Source: Edaphobacter sp. (GTDB lineage: Bacteria > Acidobacteriota > Terriglobia > Terriglobales > Acidobacteriaceae). From it: DNA of 54,962 bases. Both the position numbers and the translations under genes were made by a program. Shown one piece after another: positions 53,560 through 54,962 of the stretch (the stretch's first letter is position 1; each line of letters starts with the position of its first letter). Below the pieces are notes generated by a model that was not told the origin of the DNA, ran no database searches, and worked only from the letters and a program-made list of their open reading frames with translations. The stretch covers positions 1 through 54,962 of the forward strand of contig JAOAPB010000051.1 of the NCBI GenBank assembly GCA_025462645.1, in the 5' to 3' direction.

Positions 53560-54255
53560 CTAACTCTTCTCCGAAAAAGTATGAATCCCGCACTCCAGCT
53601 TCTTCCCACCCCAGCGCCCGCTCCGTGCATCTGCGCCTGCCTCCGGAATTGCCGTGCAAGGCTCACAGCCAATACTTGTGTAACCACGCGCATAAAGCTC
53701 CAACTGCGGAATCCCATGAACCGTCGCATAGTCAGATACCCGAGCCCAATCCCAGTCCGCCAGCACACTCACCTTCTTCATCTGCTTCCCCGTAGGGGTC
53801 CTATGATCTTCAACCTTCTTCAACCCTGCCCGCGTAGGCGACTGCTCCCGCCGCAATCCTGTAAACCACCACCCAAATGGCTCCAGCGACCGCATCAGCG
53901 GCTCCACCTTCCGTACCCTGCAGCACTCCGTAGGCTGAACGATATGTAGCTTCCCGAACTGCCCCTCAAACTCCCCAACCGTAGTCGAAGGCATTGCATT
54001 CACGAGATTCAGCTTCCACTCCGCAACCATCCGATCCCGATAGGCAATCAACTCCTTGAAGTGATATCCCGTCTCCAGAAAGATCACCGGAACCTCCGGC
54101 AGATGCTGTCGCAACATATGCAGCACCACCATATCCTCGGTCTGAAAGCTGCTCGTAAAGCACACAGAATTGATTGGAGCATCGCGCACGACCCGCTCCA
54201 CCAGAGCCTCCGCGCCCATCACCTCATAGTCAGCCACAGCTTCGATCACACTCAT
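53560..54255 (-). CDS. cysH: Assimilatory adenylyl-sulfate (APS) reductase
   Basis: A 231-residue reductase. It has the PP-loop-related CFTSSFQTEDMVVLHML, PVIFLETGYHFKE, PTECCRVRKVEPLMRSL, GLRREQSPTRA and GCEPCTAIP, and ends ECGIH. The CC plus CxxC cysteines bind a [4Fe-4S] cluster, which marks enzymes that use APS directly rather than PAPS. The thioredoxin-reactive Cys is in ECGIH. The start overlaps the cysN stop by 4 bases. It makes sulfite, which upon reduction feeds the CysO/CysM sulfur system elsewhere in the window. Confidence 0.93.
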   Translation of the reverse strand: MSVIEAVADYEVMGAEALVERVVRDAPINSVCFTSSFQTEDMVVLHMLRQHLPEVPVIFLETGYHFKELIAYRDRMVAEWKLNLVNAMPSTTVGEFEGQFGKLHIVQPTECCRVRKVEPLMRSLEPFGWWFTGLRREQSPTRAGLKKVEDHRTPTGKQMKKVSVLADWDWARVSDYATVHGIPQLELYARGYTSIGCEPCTAIPEAGADARSGRWGGKKLECGIHTFSEKS

Positions 54256-54962
54256 TCCCTCACCCCCGCCAATCGCAAAACCTCGTCATCCTTCAACCCT
54301 TCGCCAAGCACGACTCCGCTCTCCGCAAAGCTCTCGATCTGCGCCAACACCTCCGGATTCACTACCCGGGTAGAGATCGCAATCACTCCAGCCAGCTGCA
54401 GCGCACGCACAACGCCAGCGACAGCCGCATCCGAAATCAACGCATCGTCGATCGACACCGCTCGCTCGCCCTGGACGCTCAACGCCTCCCGCACCCTCTC
54501 GGCCAACTTCGTCCGTCCAGGCACCAGAACCACCACCGCCCGCCGCTCATCCACTAACGAGCTCTCTACAGCAGCGACGATCATCGCCGCGCCAACCGTG
54601 GCATTCGTCACGCCATCGATCAGAATCAGTGAGCCCGTCCACCGGTTCTCCTTGTAAGCATCGAAGAACAGCGGCAGGTTCGTCTCGAACTCCACTTCAG
54701 CAATCTCGTTCATCGCCAGCCGGTCAGCTGCGCCATGATCCAGCGAGTTCACATCCACCCGATACCGAATCGCCCGCACCGTAGCCCGCACTGTCCGCGT
54801 CGTATGCTTGGCCACATAGGTCCGCCCCACCACCAGCGGCTCCTCGTGCATCCACACCACCATCGCGCGAAACCGTCGGCTCACCTCAGGCAACGCATCA
54901 CCTGCCTCAGGAGCGGCAACCAGCATCTCTCCCCGGCTCAGGTCGATCTCGTCTTCCAGCTC
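54252..54962 (-). CDS. cysN: Sulfate adenylyltransferase subunit 1, C-terminal part (cut by window edge)
   Basis: The last 236 residues of CysN; the GTPase domain lies beyond the right edge. Visible are LEDEIDLSRGE, VVWMHEEPLVVGRTYVAKHTTR, IRYRVDVNSLDHGAADRLAMNEI, VEFETNLPLFFDAY and the family end GSLILIDGVTNATVGAAMI. After this point an extension of about 105 residues reads like an APS kinase shell: VVVLVPGRTKLAERVREAL and GERAVSIDDALISDAA, but without the GxxGxGKS/T loop. It is translationally coupled to cysH (ATGA overlap). Confidence 0.9.
   Translation of the reverse strand, partial: ELEDEIDLSRGEMLVAAPEAGDALPEVSRRFRAMVVWMHEEPLVVGRTYVAKHTTRTVRATVRAIRYRVDVNSLDHGAADRLAMNEIAEVEFETNLPLFFDAYKENRWTGSLILIDGVTNATVGAAMIVAAVESSLVDERRAVVVLVPGRTKLAERVREALSVQGERAVSIDDALISDAAVAGVVRALQLAGVIAISTRVVNPEVLAQIESFAESGVVLGEGLKDDEVLRLAGVRE

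Overview
This window looks like a chromosomal stretch from an Acidobacteriota genome, most likely class Terriglobia (the Granulicella / Edaphobacter / Terriglobus type). That is inference from several signs: GC-rich coding DNA, a large carboxypeptidase-regulatory-domain TonB receptor, an S53 kumamolisin-type peptidase, many small secreted proteins of unknown function, and families of short dispersed intergenic repeats, including the CATTCTGAGCGCAGCGAAGA type. There is no rRNA, CRISPR array or complete insertion sequence. Gene order is mostly ordinary core metabolism with several accessory patches.

Left part (1-15.6 kb): tRNA-Tyr and tRNA-Thr, a HAD phosphatase, small secreted proteins, a phosphoglycerate-mutase-like phosphatase coupled to a PQQ-type sugar dehydrogenase, a tandem HD-GYP protein, a PepSY-like protein, an M23 endopeptidase, ThiL, a trans-sulfuration PLP enzyme, the 16S rRNA methyltransferases RsmD and RsmI, and between these two a rhomboid-like/M50-type membrane protein with two CBS domains whose zinc motif is destroyed.

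Sulfur block (15.7-18.9 kb): cysM, a JAMM peptidase (mec), a CysO-like sulfur carrier and a MoeZ-type E1-rhodanese. Together these make a complete protein-thiocarboxylate route to cysteine of the Mycobacterium type. The carrier is encoded with an extra C-terminal Cys after Gly-Gly. At the far right end cysN (cut by the window edge) and a four-cysteine APS-reductase-type cysH supply sulfite for the same metabolism; the cysN tail looks like a dead APS kinase.

Middle (19-30.7 kb): an A/T-rich island with a lone AIPR (abortive infection) gene, then guaD-hom, an aldehyde dehydrogenase, homogentisate dioxygenase, and a TonB receptor next to a DUF5666-type secreted protein, both carrying Gly-rich tracts.

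Osmolyte block (30.9-39.7 kb): treY-treZ divergent from treS, followed by a GT2-like protein lacking its metal motif and a small mechanosensitive-channel-like protein, which suggests a trehalose/osmotic stress island.

Right part (40-55 kb): a GH27 alpha-galactosidase, a GT39 membrane glycosyltransferase overlapping asnB, an 800-bp repeat-dense intergenic region, a fucose-type locus (permease, decayed alcohol dehydrogenase, lactonase), the S53 peptidase, a secreted unknown, mocA-xdhC and cysN-cysH. The most unusual intergenic signal is a roughly 265-bp structured element present twice (21366-21630 and 45618-45886), each time directly 3' of a minus-strand gene.
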